This document shows, in pieces, positions 6,440-11,145 of a DNA stretch of 11,145 nucleotides (its first letter is position 1; the number at the start of each line of letters is the position of its first letter). A model generated the notes under the pieces. The model was not told where the DNA came from and did no database searches. It worked only from the letters and a program-made list of their open reading frames with translations. Both the position numbers and the translations under genes were made by a program. The stretch spans positions 1 through 11,145 of the forward strand of contig CADBPH010000191.1 of NCBI GenBank assembly GCA_902796455.1, written 5' to 3'. The DNA comes from an uncultured Bacteroidia bacterium. Lineage in GTDB: Bacteria > Bacteroidota > Bacteroidia > Bacteroidales > UBA932.

Positions 6440-8272
6440 TTATAGTTCCAATTTGATTACCATCTTTTCTCCGGTGGCTGGATTGCAACACTGTAAGACA
6501 TAATTTCCGGTCTTAAGAAGATGTATGTACGATAGAATTCGGTCTCTGTCTATGATGTTTTCTTTTACCAAGGACTGTGTCATCAGCGGGGATAGCCATG
6601 TGGTTCCGGGGTTGAAACTACCGAATATCGGGCTGTCGTTCCCCTCTTCACGGATGCTCCATATGAGACTGTCATAAAGTGAAAGAGTCGTTCTTCCCCA
6701 GATAGTACCCTCATACAAGTATTCCAAATCAGAACATCCCAATTGGACTAGTTCAGCTAAAGGCCGCGTTGTAAAAACAATCATGCTGCTCCTGTCTTGC
6801 GAGATAGGAGCCCATTTCCCTGTATCTGGATCTTTTGCGGAAAGGGCAATCATGTCTCCTTCCTCAATGGATTTGGTTACATGGCATTCAAGATTGACGT
6901 GCACGGATCTGCCGAAAGTGGATGCCGCCATGGCATTTTTATCATTTGCCAAGTCAGCGAATACCACTCTGGTACTTTTCGAAATCTCCTCTTTGACATG
7001 GTCGTTTCTGTCATACAGGACATACCCGACTTCAAGATCACCCCCCAAGTAACTATTGTTGTTGACATCGTGTTCCAGAGATATTCTCTTGTTTTTTTCG
7101 AAGCCATCGGGTATGGGATTCTCCCCGGAGGCAAAAGGGAAGAATGTCCCTTTTCCCCCTTCATCGGGTTTGATGTTTACTACGATTCTTTGCCCCGAAT
7201 AGTACTGGACGAGCCCATCCGGGTTTCCGTCGATGGGAGACAGGGTATAATAACCGAATTCCCATCCAGTGCCGAAATTAAAGCTGAAATAGCGCCCGTT
7301 GTATCCATCGATGACCATAGCGTGTGCGGCCATACCGTCGCCTCCCCCGTAGAGTACCGGCCGTCCTGCATCGATCTCCTTTGAGATAATCGCCTCCCAC
7401 TTCCTGTCCGGGAAACAACGATATTGGTAGTTAATGCCAGGGTCGTAGCCAAAATAGATCGGTAGCAGCAGTGCTAGATTAAGTATTGAACCAGAACCGG
7501 ATAAATTAAAATTCATATGGAGCATAACTGCGACGTCATAAAGAAGACGTGCGATATTCGCCCTTCCCTCCTCGTCACATTCCTTGAAATCGTCCAGCAT
7601 TTTGTCCCACTTATATTCATGTCCAAGGTCATAGCCTTTTATTTGTAGCTTCTGCGTGCTGTAGGAGGGCAAGGTTCCGGTCCCTCTAATGGGCCATCTG
7701 TGATACTTCATGATAATGGAGATTGCCGTGGCAACACAACCGATCGGAGGTTTCTGACCGTCAATCTCGGGGGCAAGATCATTGAAAGGAGACATCTGCG
7801 CCCATTTTGCCGTTTTTAACTGGACGCTTTTTGTCGGGTCGAAGTGCAGGGAGGATGTGTCACTTCGTGTTTCCAAATTGTTGCAGGAGGCGTATTCAAT
7901 GACGTCGGAATACCAATCGAGCAAGTAACGTAGGTTATCAGGCATGCCCTCTTCCACAAAAGGGTGTTCCAATGAAAATGCCAATACGGGTCTGGCGGCG
8001 TCATCACCGGCAATGATGACAAAGCCACCGGATTTGACAGAGAACACGTACATCGCAGGCTCCCTGTAATTACTCCTTGTTTCAATTTTTGGAAATGTGG
8101 TCGTCAATTCCAGGTTGTCCAAAGACGCTCTTGTGGCGATCCTTGTTGATGCGAAAAAGGCTGTTGCTTGTTCCTTTGCTTTCTCCAGTGATACCGGACG
8201 CGCAAAGGAGGTTACCTGCAGGCATGCCAGCAGACAGAGGGACAGGGGTAAAAAGACTCTATTGCTTGCCAT
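6440..8272 (-). CDS. C10-family (streptopain-like) secreted cysteine protease with C-terminal extension
   Basis: 610 residues from the ATG at 8272, chosen because the signal peptide (MASNRVFLPLSLCLLACLQ..., cut near FARP) starts there; a longer frame from 8323 would bury it. The pro-region has the C10 signature GGFVIIAGDDAARPVLAFS at about 82-100. The mature domain contains WAQMSPFND, then PPIGCVATAISIIMKYHRWP with catalytic Cys179, and AAHAMVIDGY with catalytic His317, followed by FNFGTGWEFGYYTL. Family members usually have NWGWGG at that last site, so this copy is divergent there, although the Asn is kept. About 230 residues of beta-rich sequence follow and end in a strand-turn-strand segment (TGNYVLQCCNPATGEKMVIK) like adhesion or sorting domains. 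The start overlaps the BACON gene by 14 bp and the stop lies 1 bp from the BNR gene. Likely role: cleavage of host or dietary protein, or processing of operon partners. Confidence 0.9.
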   Translation of the reverse strand: MASNRVFLPLSLCLLACLQVTSFARPVSLEKAKEQATAFFASTRIATRASLDNLELTTTFPKIETRSNYREPAMYVFSVKSGGFVIIAGDDAARPVLAFSLEHPFVEEGMPDNLRYLLDWYSDVIEYASCNNLETRSDTSSLHFDPTKSVQLKTAKWAQMSPFNDLAPEIDGQKPPIGCVATAISIIMKYHRWPIRGTGTLPSYSTQKLQIKGYDLGHEYKWDKMLDDFKECDEEGRANIARLLYDVAVMLHMNFNLSGSGSILNLALLLPIYFGYDPGINYQYRCFPDRKWEAIISKEIDAGRPVLYGGGDGMAAHAMVIDGYNGRYFSFNFGTGWEFGYYTLSPIDGNPDGLVQYYSGQRIVVNIKPDEGGKGTFFPFASGENPIPDGFEKNKRISLEHDVNNNSYLGGDLEVGYVLYDRNDHVKEEISKSTRVVFADLANDKNAMAASTFGRSVHVNLECHVTKSIEEGDMIALSAKDPDTGKWAPISQDRSSMIVFTTRPLAELVQLGCSDLEYLYEGTIWGRTTLSLYDSLIWSIREEGNDSPIFGSFNPGTTWLSPLMTQSLVKENIIDRDRILSYIHLLKTGNYVLQCCNPATGEKMVIKLEL

Positions 8273-9743
8273 GAGGACCGTGTTTTCTAAGTTCCCTGAA
8301 GTTGATTGCCATGCCGTTCTCAAGTGCCGGAAGGGTCAAGTTGAGGATTCCGGGCAGTTCGACTGTGATGATATGGGGACCGGGCGTACTATAGGTGTGT
8401 TTCAATGAGGGGTCATATTCCTCGCATGTTCCGTCCCCCCACAAGATGAACCCAGGCCCTGACGGGGTGTGGACAATGACGGGGAGTTGTGTTTCGAGAG
8501 CGGTTGTAGAGTAGGAGAAAGCGGGGTACCGCTCATGCTGGCACACCATGACGGTGTCCGGGATGTCGGAAGTTTTGTGGTAAACGAGGATGCGTCCCTC
8601 TCGGGATTTTCCATTTTCTTCCAGCGCGTAGACGACTACAGGTATTATCCCATCCTCTTGCATGGGACAGGGCGCAAGCCAGGCGTCTTCTGTTTTGGTT
8701 ATGAATGCCGATTTATCTGGGGTGGAAGTCTCTATCCTCAAAGTACATCCGCGTCCTGAGACTTGAACTGTCTTGGAGGAGATTATGATGGGATTTCCGT
8801 CCTGGGTCACTGCAAGGGTTTCTTCACGCCCCCATTCTCCGGAGGAGAATTTCAACAGGCATGTCCGTGCCTTGAAAGCATCATTAATGTCAGCAATAAA
8901 CTCGTATTTACTTGAAGATAAGGATTTTGTTTTGAATTCATGTATCCAGTCCACATCGGATGGAATCTTTAAGTCCACTTGGATGTTGCTGCGAACTTCT
9001 ACGGAGAAATTACTTGAAGAAGGGGAGAGATGGATATCATCCGGGCTAAGGATGATGGCCGGCACGTCTCCATCTTGGTAGACCTTCACCGTTTCGCTGA
9101 ATTGTCCGCTGGAAAAGACGATCTCTCCTTCTCTTTTATTGAATTTGTCATTTCCGGCGAAAACGAAGAAAACTGTTGATGATGTCAGACCGCTCCTTGT
9201 ATTCAGCGTGCTGATCCAAGATTGGGCAGGTTCGGAGATGTGATAATCGTACTGTATGTTTGCAGAGACTTCAACCGCAAATTGTCCCCCTTCCTTGGGG
9301 ACATTCAGCCTGTTGCTGCTGACCAGCAGGGCATCTTTCTGTTTTTGGATCACGGAGATGGTTAGCTTTGATTTCCCGGATGTGAAAACAATGGTGGCAG
9401 ACCGTGTTTCGTAGTTATTATTCTCTGTTACGGAGATTTTGATCGTAGCGGTCCCGCGCTTCCCGCTTTGTTGAGATAGGGAGCACCAGTCCCACGTCCG
9501 GTTATTGACAAATAATGCAGTCCAGTCATCGGGCGCCTTGATGTCGACAGAGGCATTTCCAGCGTGTGATGAGAAATTAACCGTCAAGTCTTTATTTGAA
9601 AAGGCGGCTTCGGCCGCCCCGGGCCGAAGACTCTCTTCGATAAAGTCAAATTCGGACCGGCAGCCTGGAATGAAGATATAGAAAAATATGCCGGCAAGCC
9701 AGTAGAATGCGATTTTGATCGGATATGGGACTCTTTTATACAC
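8259..9743 (-). CDS. Surface lipoprotein with four BACON-type repeats and a PKD-like C-terminus
   Basis: 494 residues. The N-terminus has a hydrophobic segment (IAFYWLAGIFFYIFIPGC) with a probable lipidated Cys28; the lipobox is imperfect because proline stands at -2. Four beta-sandwich units follow, at about 48-135, 137-224, 228-315 and 318-403. Each shows a buried strand, an SW/DW/WL segment and a closing pattern (VFTSGKSKLTISVIQKQ, VFSSGQFSETVKVYQDG, KFSSGEWGREETLAVTQDG, then MVCQHE) typical of BACON domains. The C-terminal part FILWGDGTCEEYD...LKHTYSTPGPHIITV (432-461) is PKD-like. BACON domains occur in secreted Bacteroidota enzymes and are proposed to bind mucin or act as spacers. No catalytic motif is seen, so this is probably a binding or scaffold protein. 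It is the first gene of the operon and overlaps the protease gene by 14 bp, suggesting translational coupling. Its base composition is markedly AT-richer than the receptor genes. Confidence 0.83.
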   Translation of the reverse strand: MYKRVPYPIKIAFYWLAGIFFYIFIPGCRSEFDFIEESLRPGAAEAAFSNKDLTVNFSSHAGNASVDIKAPDDWTALFVNNRTWDWCSLSQQSGKRGTATIKISVTENNNYETRSATIVFTSGKSKLTISVIQKQKDALLVSSNRLNVPKEGGQFAVEVSANIQYDYHISEPAQSWISTLNTRSGLTSSTVFFVFAGNDKFNKREGEIVFSSGQFSETVKVYQDGDVPAIILSPDDIHLSPSSSNFSVEVRSNIQVDLKIPSDVDWIHEFKTKSLSSSKYEFIADINDAFKARTCLLKFSSGEWGREETLAVTQDGNPIIISSKTVQVSGRGCTLRIETSTPDKSAFITKTEDAWLAPCPMQEDGIIPVVVYALEENGKSREGRILVYHKTSDIPDTVMVCQHERYPAFSYSTTALETQLPVIVHTPSGPGFILWGDGTCEEYDPSLKHTYSTPGPHIITVELPGILNLTLPALENGMAINFRELRKHGPHGKQ

Positions 9744-9769
9744 GCTCGTTTATTTCTGAATCAACCGGG

Positions 9770-9800
9770 CAAATATACTCAATCGATTGACAATAGCAAA
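9770..9800 (-). promoter_or_regulatory. Bacteroidota-type promoter for the five-gene operon
   Basis: On the minus strand TTTG (9800-9797) is followed after exactly 19 bp by TATATTTG (9777-9770). This is a full match to the -33 TTTG / -7 TAnnTTTG consensus of the Bacteroidota primary sigma factor. Transcription would start near 9760-9764, leaving a leader of about 20 nt before the ATG at 9743. The -33 box lies in the first copy of the direct repeat at 9782-9820. Confidence 0.8.
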
Positions 9801-9820
9801 TCGATTCGACAATGAGCAAA
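9782..9820. repeat. Imperfect direct repeat in the divergent promoter region (possible operator)
   Basis: ATCGATTGACAATAGCAAA (9782-9800) is repeated as ATCGATTCGACAATGAGCAA and one further A (9800-9820), with two single-base insertions. Each copy carries the palindrome AATCGATT (9781-9788 and 9799-9806, 18 bp apart) and ends in CAAA, that is TTTG on the minus strand. Only the first copy's TTTG is correctly placed as a -33 box. The arrangement could be a two-site operator or a small duplication. Confidence 0.6.
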
Positions 9821-9877
9821 CGATATTCCGGTTTGGAACAGAATTTGATGCCCCTGTCCAGAAGAAATCCAGCTATT

Positions 9878-10375
9878 ATGAAACGTTTCTTTTATGCTGC
9901 GATAGCGGCTTGCATGGCCATTCTTGCCATTTCTTGTACCGGTCATATCGATGACGCCACCGGCGACGAAACCGGCATGTTGAATGGGACTTGGGTCCTG
10001 GATACCTACCGTTTCGATGCCTCCGGCAGCGTAGACGGAACCGGAGGTACGGCTCCGGTTGTCATCTCGTACAAATTGAAAGAGACAACGCTGACTTTCG
10101 GGGAAGACCTTATTGCCCATGCCCATATGGGCTGGGAATTCAGTCAGTCTGCGTATTCCTACAACACGGAGAAAAAGCAGGTCCAGTTTGCCCGGATGAT
10201 CGAAGTCAGCGATGACGGCATGATCATGGTCCTGTACGGTACCTTCGATGTCGTGGAGCTGACGAAGGACAAGCTGGTGCTCCAGCAGCCGTATGTCGAT
10301 TTCGGCCTTGATCTCGGCCCTGTCGTAACGACCAAGGCAACCGCCACCTATACCTATCATCGGAAAACCGAATAG
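9878..10375 (+). CDS. Small lipocalin-like lipoprotein
   Basis: 165 residues from the ATG at 9878, chosen because MKRFFYAAIAACMAILAISC is a lipoprotein signal with Cys20; an earlier in-frame ATG at 9812 would place 22 charged residues ahead of it. The mature protein starts TGHIDDATGDETG, then LNGTWVLDTYRF (about 35-46), alternating strands (TTLTFGEDLIAH, SYNTEKKQVQFARMIEV) and FDVVELTKDKLVLQQPY, ending in a threonine/alanine-rich strand. The G-x-W start and closing L-x-x-D-x-L-x-L strand are usual in Bacteroidota lipocalin-like domains, which form single eight-stranded barrels. The family is mostly uncharacterised. It diverges from the protease operon and shares its control region, so co-regulation is possible. 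No clear -7/-33 promoter was found for this strand. Confidence 0.75.
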   Translation: MKRFFYAAIAACMAILAISCTGHIDDATGDETGMLNGTWVLDTYRFDASGSVDGTGGTAPVVISYKLKETTLTFGEDLIAHAHMGWEFSQSAYSYNTEKKQVQFARMIEVSDDGMIMVLYGTFDVVELTKDKLVLQQPYVDFGLDLGPVVTTKATATYTYHRKTE

Positions 10376-10477
10376 CACAAGCCTGCCATCAGCGTGTTTC
10401 GTCGTGTGGCACATGGCGTTTGCCTGCTCCGTTGCAATACGAAAAGGGGGCTGACGGGCGTCGCTGCCACATGAAAA

Positions 10478-10567
10478 GGCATTTGACATGACATGCCCAT
10501 GGAGGTGCCTCTAGGCGGGGATCGCGTCAAATGACCGGCCTGCCACGGGGGTCATTTGACATGACCC
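10478..10567. repeat. Recurring CATTTGACATGAC motif with an inverted third copy
   Basis: CATTTGACATGAC occurs exactly at 10480-10492 and 10553-10565. A reverse-strand copy of its left part (GTCAAATGACC) lies at 10526-10536. The two direct copies sit in their own dyads: GGCAT...ATGCC (10478-10482/10493-10497) and GGGTCAT...ATGACCC (10549-10555/10561-10567). Three related sites in 90 bp suggest a binding-site cluster or a mobile repeat family. Confidence 0.6.
10526..10560. repeat. Perfect 11-bp inverted repeat, 13-bp loop
   Basis: GTCAAATGACC (10526-10536) is the exact reverse complement of GGTCATTTGAC (10550-10560). The right arm also takes part in the smaller hairpin 10549-10567, so the two structures exclude each other in a transcript. 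No T-tract follows. Confidence 0.65.
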
Positions 10568-10665
10568 TCGCTCTGACACGTCTCTACCCGACACTCGTGT
10601 AAAGTGCCTTTTGACGGCCACGATCAGAGGCTATTTTGTGGCTATACTGAACTGGCGGGACGGTT

Positions 10666-10696
10666 CGGCCACGTCAAGCCCTGGTTTTCGTGGCCG
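10666..10696. repeat. 8-bp inverted repeat CGGCCACG/CGTGGCCG
   Basis: CGGCCACG at 10666-10673 pairs with CGTGGCCG at 10689-10696 across a 15-bp loop. A second direct copy of CGGCCACG lies at 10615-10622 and could compete for the right arm. Confidence 0.45.
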
Positions 10697-10730
10697 GGGA
10701 GCGGAAAAATTTCCCCCAAAACGTTGCCAT

Positions 10731-10761
10731 GAAATGAAAAACTGCTGCGATTTTTCATTTC
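10731..10761. repeat. Perfect 11-bp inverted repeat with 9-bp loop
   Basis: GAAATGAAAAA (10731-10741) and TTTTTCATTTC (10751-10761) are exact reverse complements around CTGCTGCGA. The stem is AT-rich, so it is weak as an RNA hairpin and could instead be a protein-binding dyad. It lies only 4 bp before the terminator-like hairpin. Confidence 0.6.
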
Positions 10762-10765
10762 GCGT

Positions 10766-10796
10766 AGCCAACCCCGTGGGAGAGGCTTGGCTTTTT
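10766..10796 (+). terminator. Rho-independent terminator-like hairpin
   Basis: AGCCAA (10766-10771) pairs with TTGGCT (10787-10792), an adjacent CC/GG pairing can extend the stem, and TTTTTG follows at once. It reads on the plus strand, about 390 bp after the lipocalin gene. It would therefore end either a long 3' untranslated region or a separate non-coding transcript starting in between. Confidence 0.5.
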
Positions 10797-10865
10797 GTTC
10801 ATAACTGATTGCGTTTCAAATCAGTATCCACCATTTGTGTCAGTAATTTCCGGCTTGTTTTTTGG

Positions 10866-10898
10866 TTTGCTCAGTTGGTAGAGCGCAAACTTGCTAAG
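10866..10898 (+). pseudogene. tRNA-like fragment: D-arm and anticodon loop
   Basis: GCTCAGTTGGTAGAGC (10869-10884) is a textbook tRNA D-arm, and TTGCTAA (10891-10897) has the form of an anticodon loop with GCT in the middle. The bases before it do not form an acceptor strand, the CAAAC left anticodon strand has no partner in the following GGTGC, and no T-arm follows in register. It is therefore a remnant or mimic and not a working tRNA gene. Confidence 0.5.
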
Positions 10899-10926
10899 GT
10901 GCTGATGTAGAGCGGTTTAGTCCTAT

Positions 10927-10961
10927 AAAACAAGAAAGCCACCAGAATATTTCTGATGGCT
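10927..10961 (-). terminator. Intrinsic terminator on the minus strand
   Basis: AGCCACCAGAA (10937-10947) and TTCTGATGGCT (10951-10961) form an 11-bp stem with one mismatch and a 3-base loop. Read on the minus strand, the stem is followed by TTTCTTGTTTT, a U-rich tail. On the plus strand no T-tract follows, so it should serve a minus-strand unit entering from the right, such as the partial gene at 11099-11145. Confidence 0.65.
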
Positions 10962-10974
10962 GATTGCTTGACTT

Positions 10975-11001
10975 TGAGCGGAAAACGAAACTCGAACTCG
11001 C
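10975..11001 (-). other. tRNA 3'-end-like fragment (T-arm plus acceptor), possible attachment site
   Basis: On the minus strand the sequence reads GCGAGTTCGAGTTTCG (T-arm with the invariant TTCGA core) and then TTTTCCGCTCA, as at the 3' end of a tRNA with an acceptor strand TTTCCGC. From memory it is closest to Bacteroidota tRNA-Gly. No matching GCGGAAA 5' acceptor strand exists within a tRNA length upstream, so the gene is incomplete. Integrative elements commonly duplicate exactly this part of a tRNA. Confidence 0.5.
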
Positions 11002-11005
11002 GCTC

Positions 11006-11035
11006 GCGCGGGACTTGGCCTGCGGCCTCTCGCGC
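11006..11035. repeat. GC-rich imperfect hairpin
   Basis: GGCC-TGC-GGCC (11017-11027) forms the tip and GCGCG/CGCGC (11006-11010/11031-11035) the base, with a mismatched middle. It lies directly upstream, in minus-strand terms, of the tRNA-like 3' fragment. No function is recognised. Confidence 0.35.
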
Positions 11036-11098
11036 TATCTACGGGTCCCTGCCGATATACCTTGCTCCGAGGGTAATCAAAATGGCTCCGGCTGAGAA

Positions 11099-11145
11099 TT
11101 ACACGGCGTTAACTTTGCCTTCCTTTAATTCAGCGCGAACAGGTA
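11099..11145 (-). CDS. Possible C-terminal end of a minus-strand gene cut by the window edge
   Basis: One minus-strand frame is open from the edge to a TAA at 11101-11099, encoding PVRAELKEGKVNAV. Its charged, helical composition looks like a normal protein end, and a minus-strand terminator lies about 140 bp further on. Fourteen codons are too few to prove coding or to name a family. Confidence 0.3.
   Translation of the reverse strand, partial: PVRAELKEGKVNAV

Larger units (their letters stand above)
10376..11098. other. Long non-coding stretch rich in inverted repeats and tRNA-like pieces
   Basis: About 720 bp without a convincing protein gene. A 65-codon frame at 10611-10808 has no signal, no domain and runs through the hairpins, so I do not call it. 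The stretch holds a repeated TTTGACATGAC motif, at least four inverted repeats, two terminator-like hairpins on opposite strands, and fragments resembling the D-arm and the T-arm/acceptor of tRNAs. Details are in the separate entries. The first 90 bp after the lipocalin gene show nothing distinct. Confidence 0.6.

Noticed and set aside
8273..8323. Upstream ATG at 8323 as the start of the C10 protease
   Set aside because: It would place 17 residues before the signal peptide; the ATG at 8272 begins exactly at it.
9812..9877. Upstream ATG at 9812 as the start of the lipocalin-like gene
   Set aside because: It adds 22 charged residues before the lipoprotein signal and lies inside the operator-like repeat.
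10611..10808. A 65-codon plus-strand frame
   Set aside because: It passes through two inverted repeats and the terminator hairpin, starts without any translation signal and shows no domain.
10866..10941. Functional tRNA-Ser(GCT)
   Set aside because: The acceptor, right anticodon strand and T-arm are missing in register; only the D-arm and a loop-like piece fit.

Overview
The window reads as chromosomal DNA of a Bacteroidota (Bacteroidales-type) bacterium, probably host-associated. The reasons are a TonB-dependent receptor with a carboxypeptidase-regulatory-like N-terminal domain paired with a DUF4249 lipoprotein, a lipoprotein with four BACON-type repeats, a C10 (streptopain-type) cysteine protease, a TTTG-N19-TAnnTTTG promoter, and a general lack of Shine-Dalgarno sequences. 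Most of the DNA is GC-rich (37 of 60 bases at 4741-4800), but the protease/BACON end is clearly lower (28 of 60 at 7021-7080; 16 of 60 at 8881-8940).

Left part (1-2140): the N-terminus of an exported protein runs off the left edge on the minus strand. Diverging from it are an exported alpha/beta-hydrolase (esterase-like) and a YhcH/YjgK/YiaL-family cupin protein, probably co-transcribed. Three 23-bp tandem repeat copies follow the second stop codon, and an inverted repeat spans the convergent junction with the next operon.

Centre (2129-9743, minus strand): a tight five-gene operon. In transcription order it is a BACON/PKD-like surface lipoprotein, a C10 cysteine protease, a BNR/Asp-box sialidase-fold lipoprotein, a TonB-dependent outer-membrane receptor and a DUF4249 lipoprotein. 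Junctions are a 14-bp overlap and then gaps of 1, 6 and 2 bp, so the genes are almost certainly co-expressed from the promoter at 9770-9800. My inference is a surface capture, cleavage and import machine for a host or dietary glycoprotein, in which DUF4249 takes the place of SusD. The substrate is not visible in the sequence.

Right part (9812-11145): a small lipocalin-like lipoprotein gene diverges from the operon, and an imperfect direct repeat lies between the two. About 720 bp without a convincing gene follows. It is dense in inverted repeats and recurring short motifs, carries two terminator-like hairpins on opposite strands and two tRNA-like fragments (a D-arm piece and a T-arm/acceptor piece), and ends with the probable C-terminal codons of another minus-strand gene. 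This may be a scarred tRNA-associated integration site, which is inference only.
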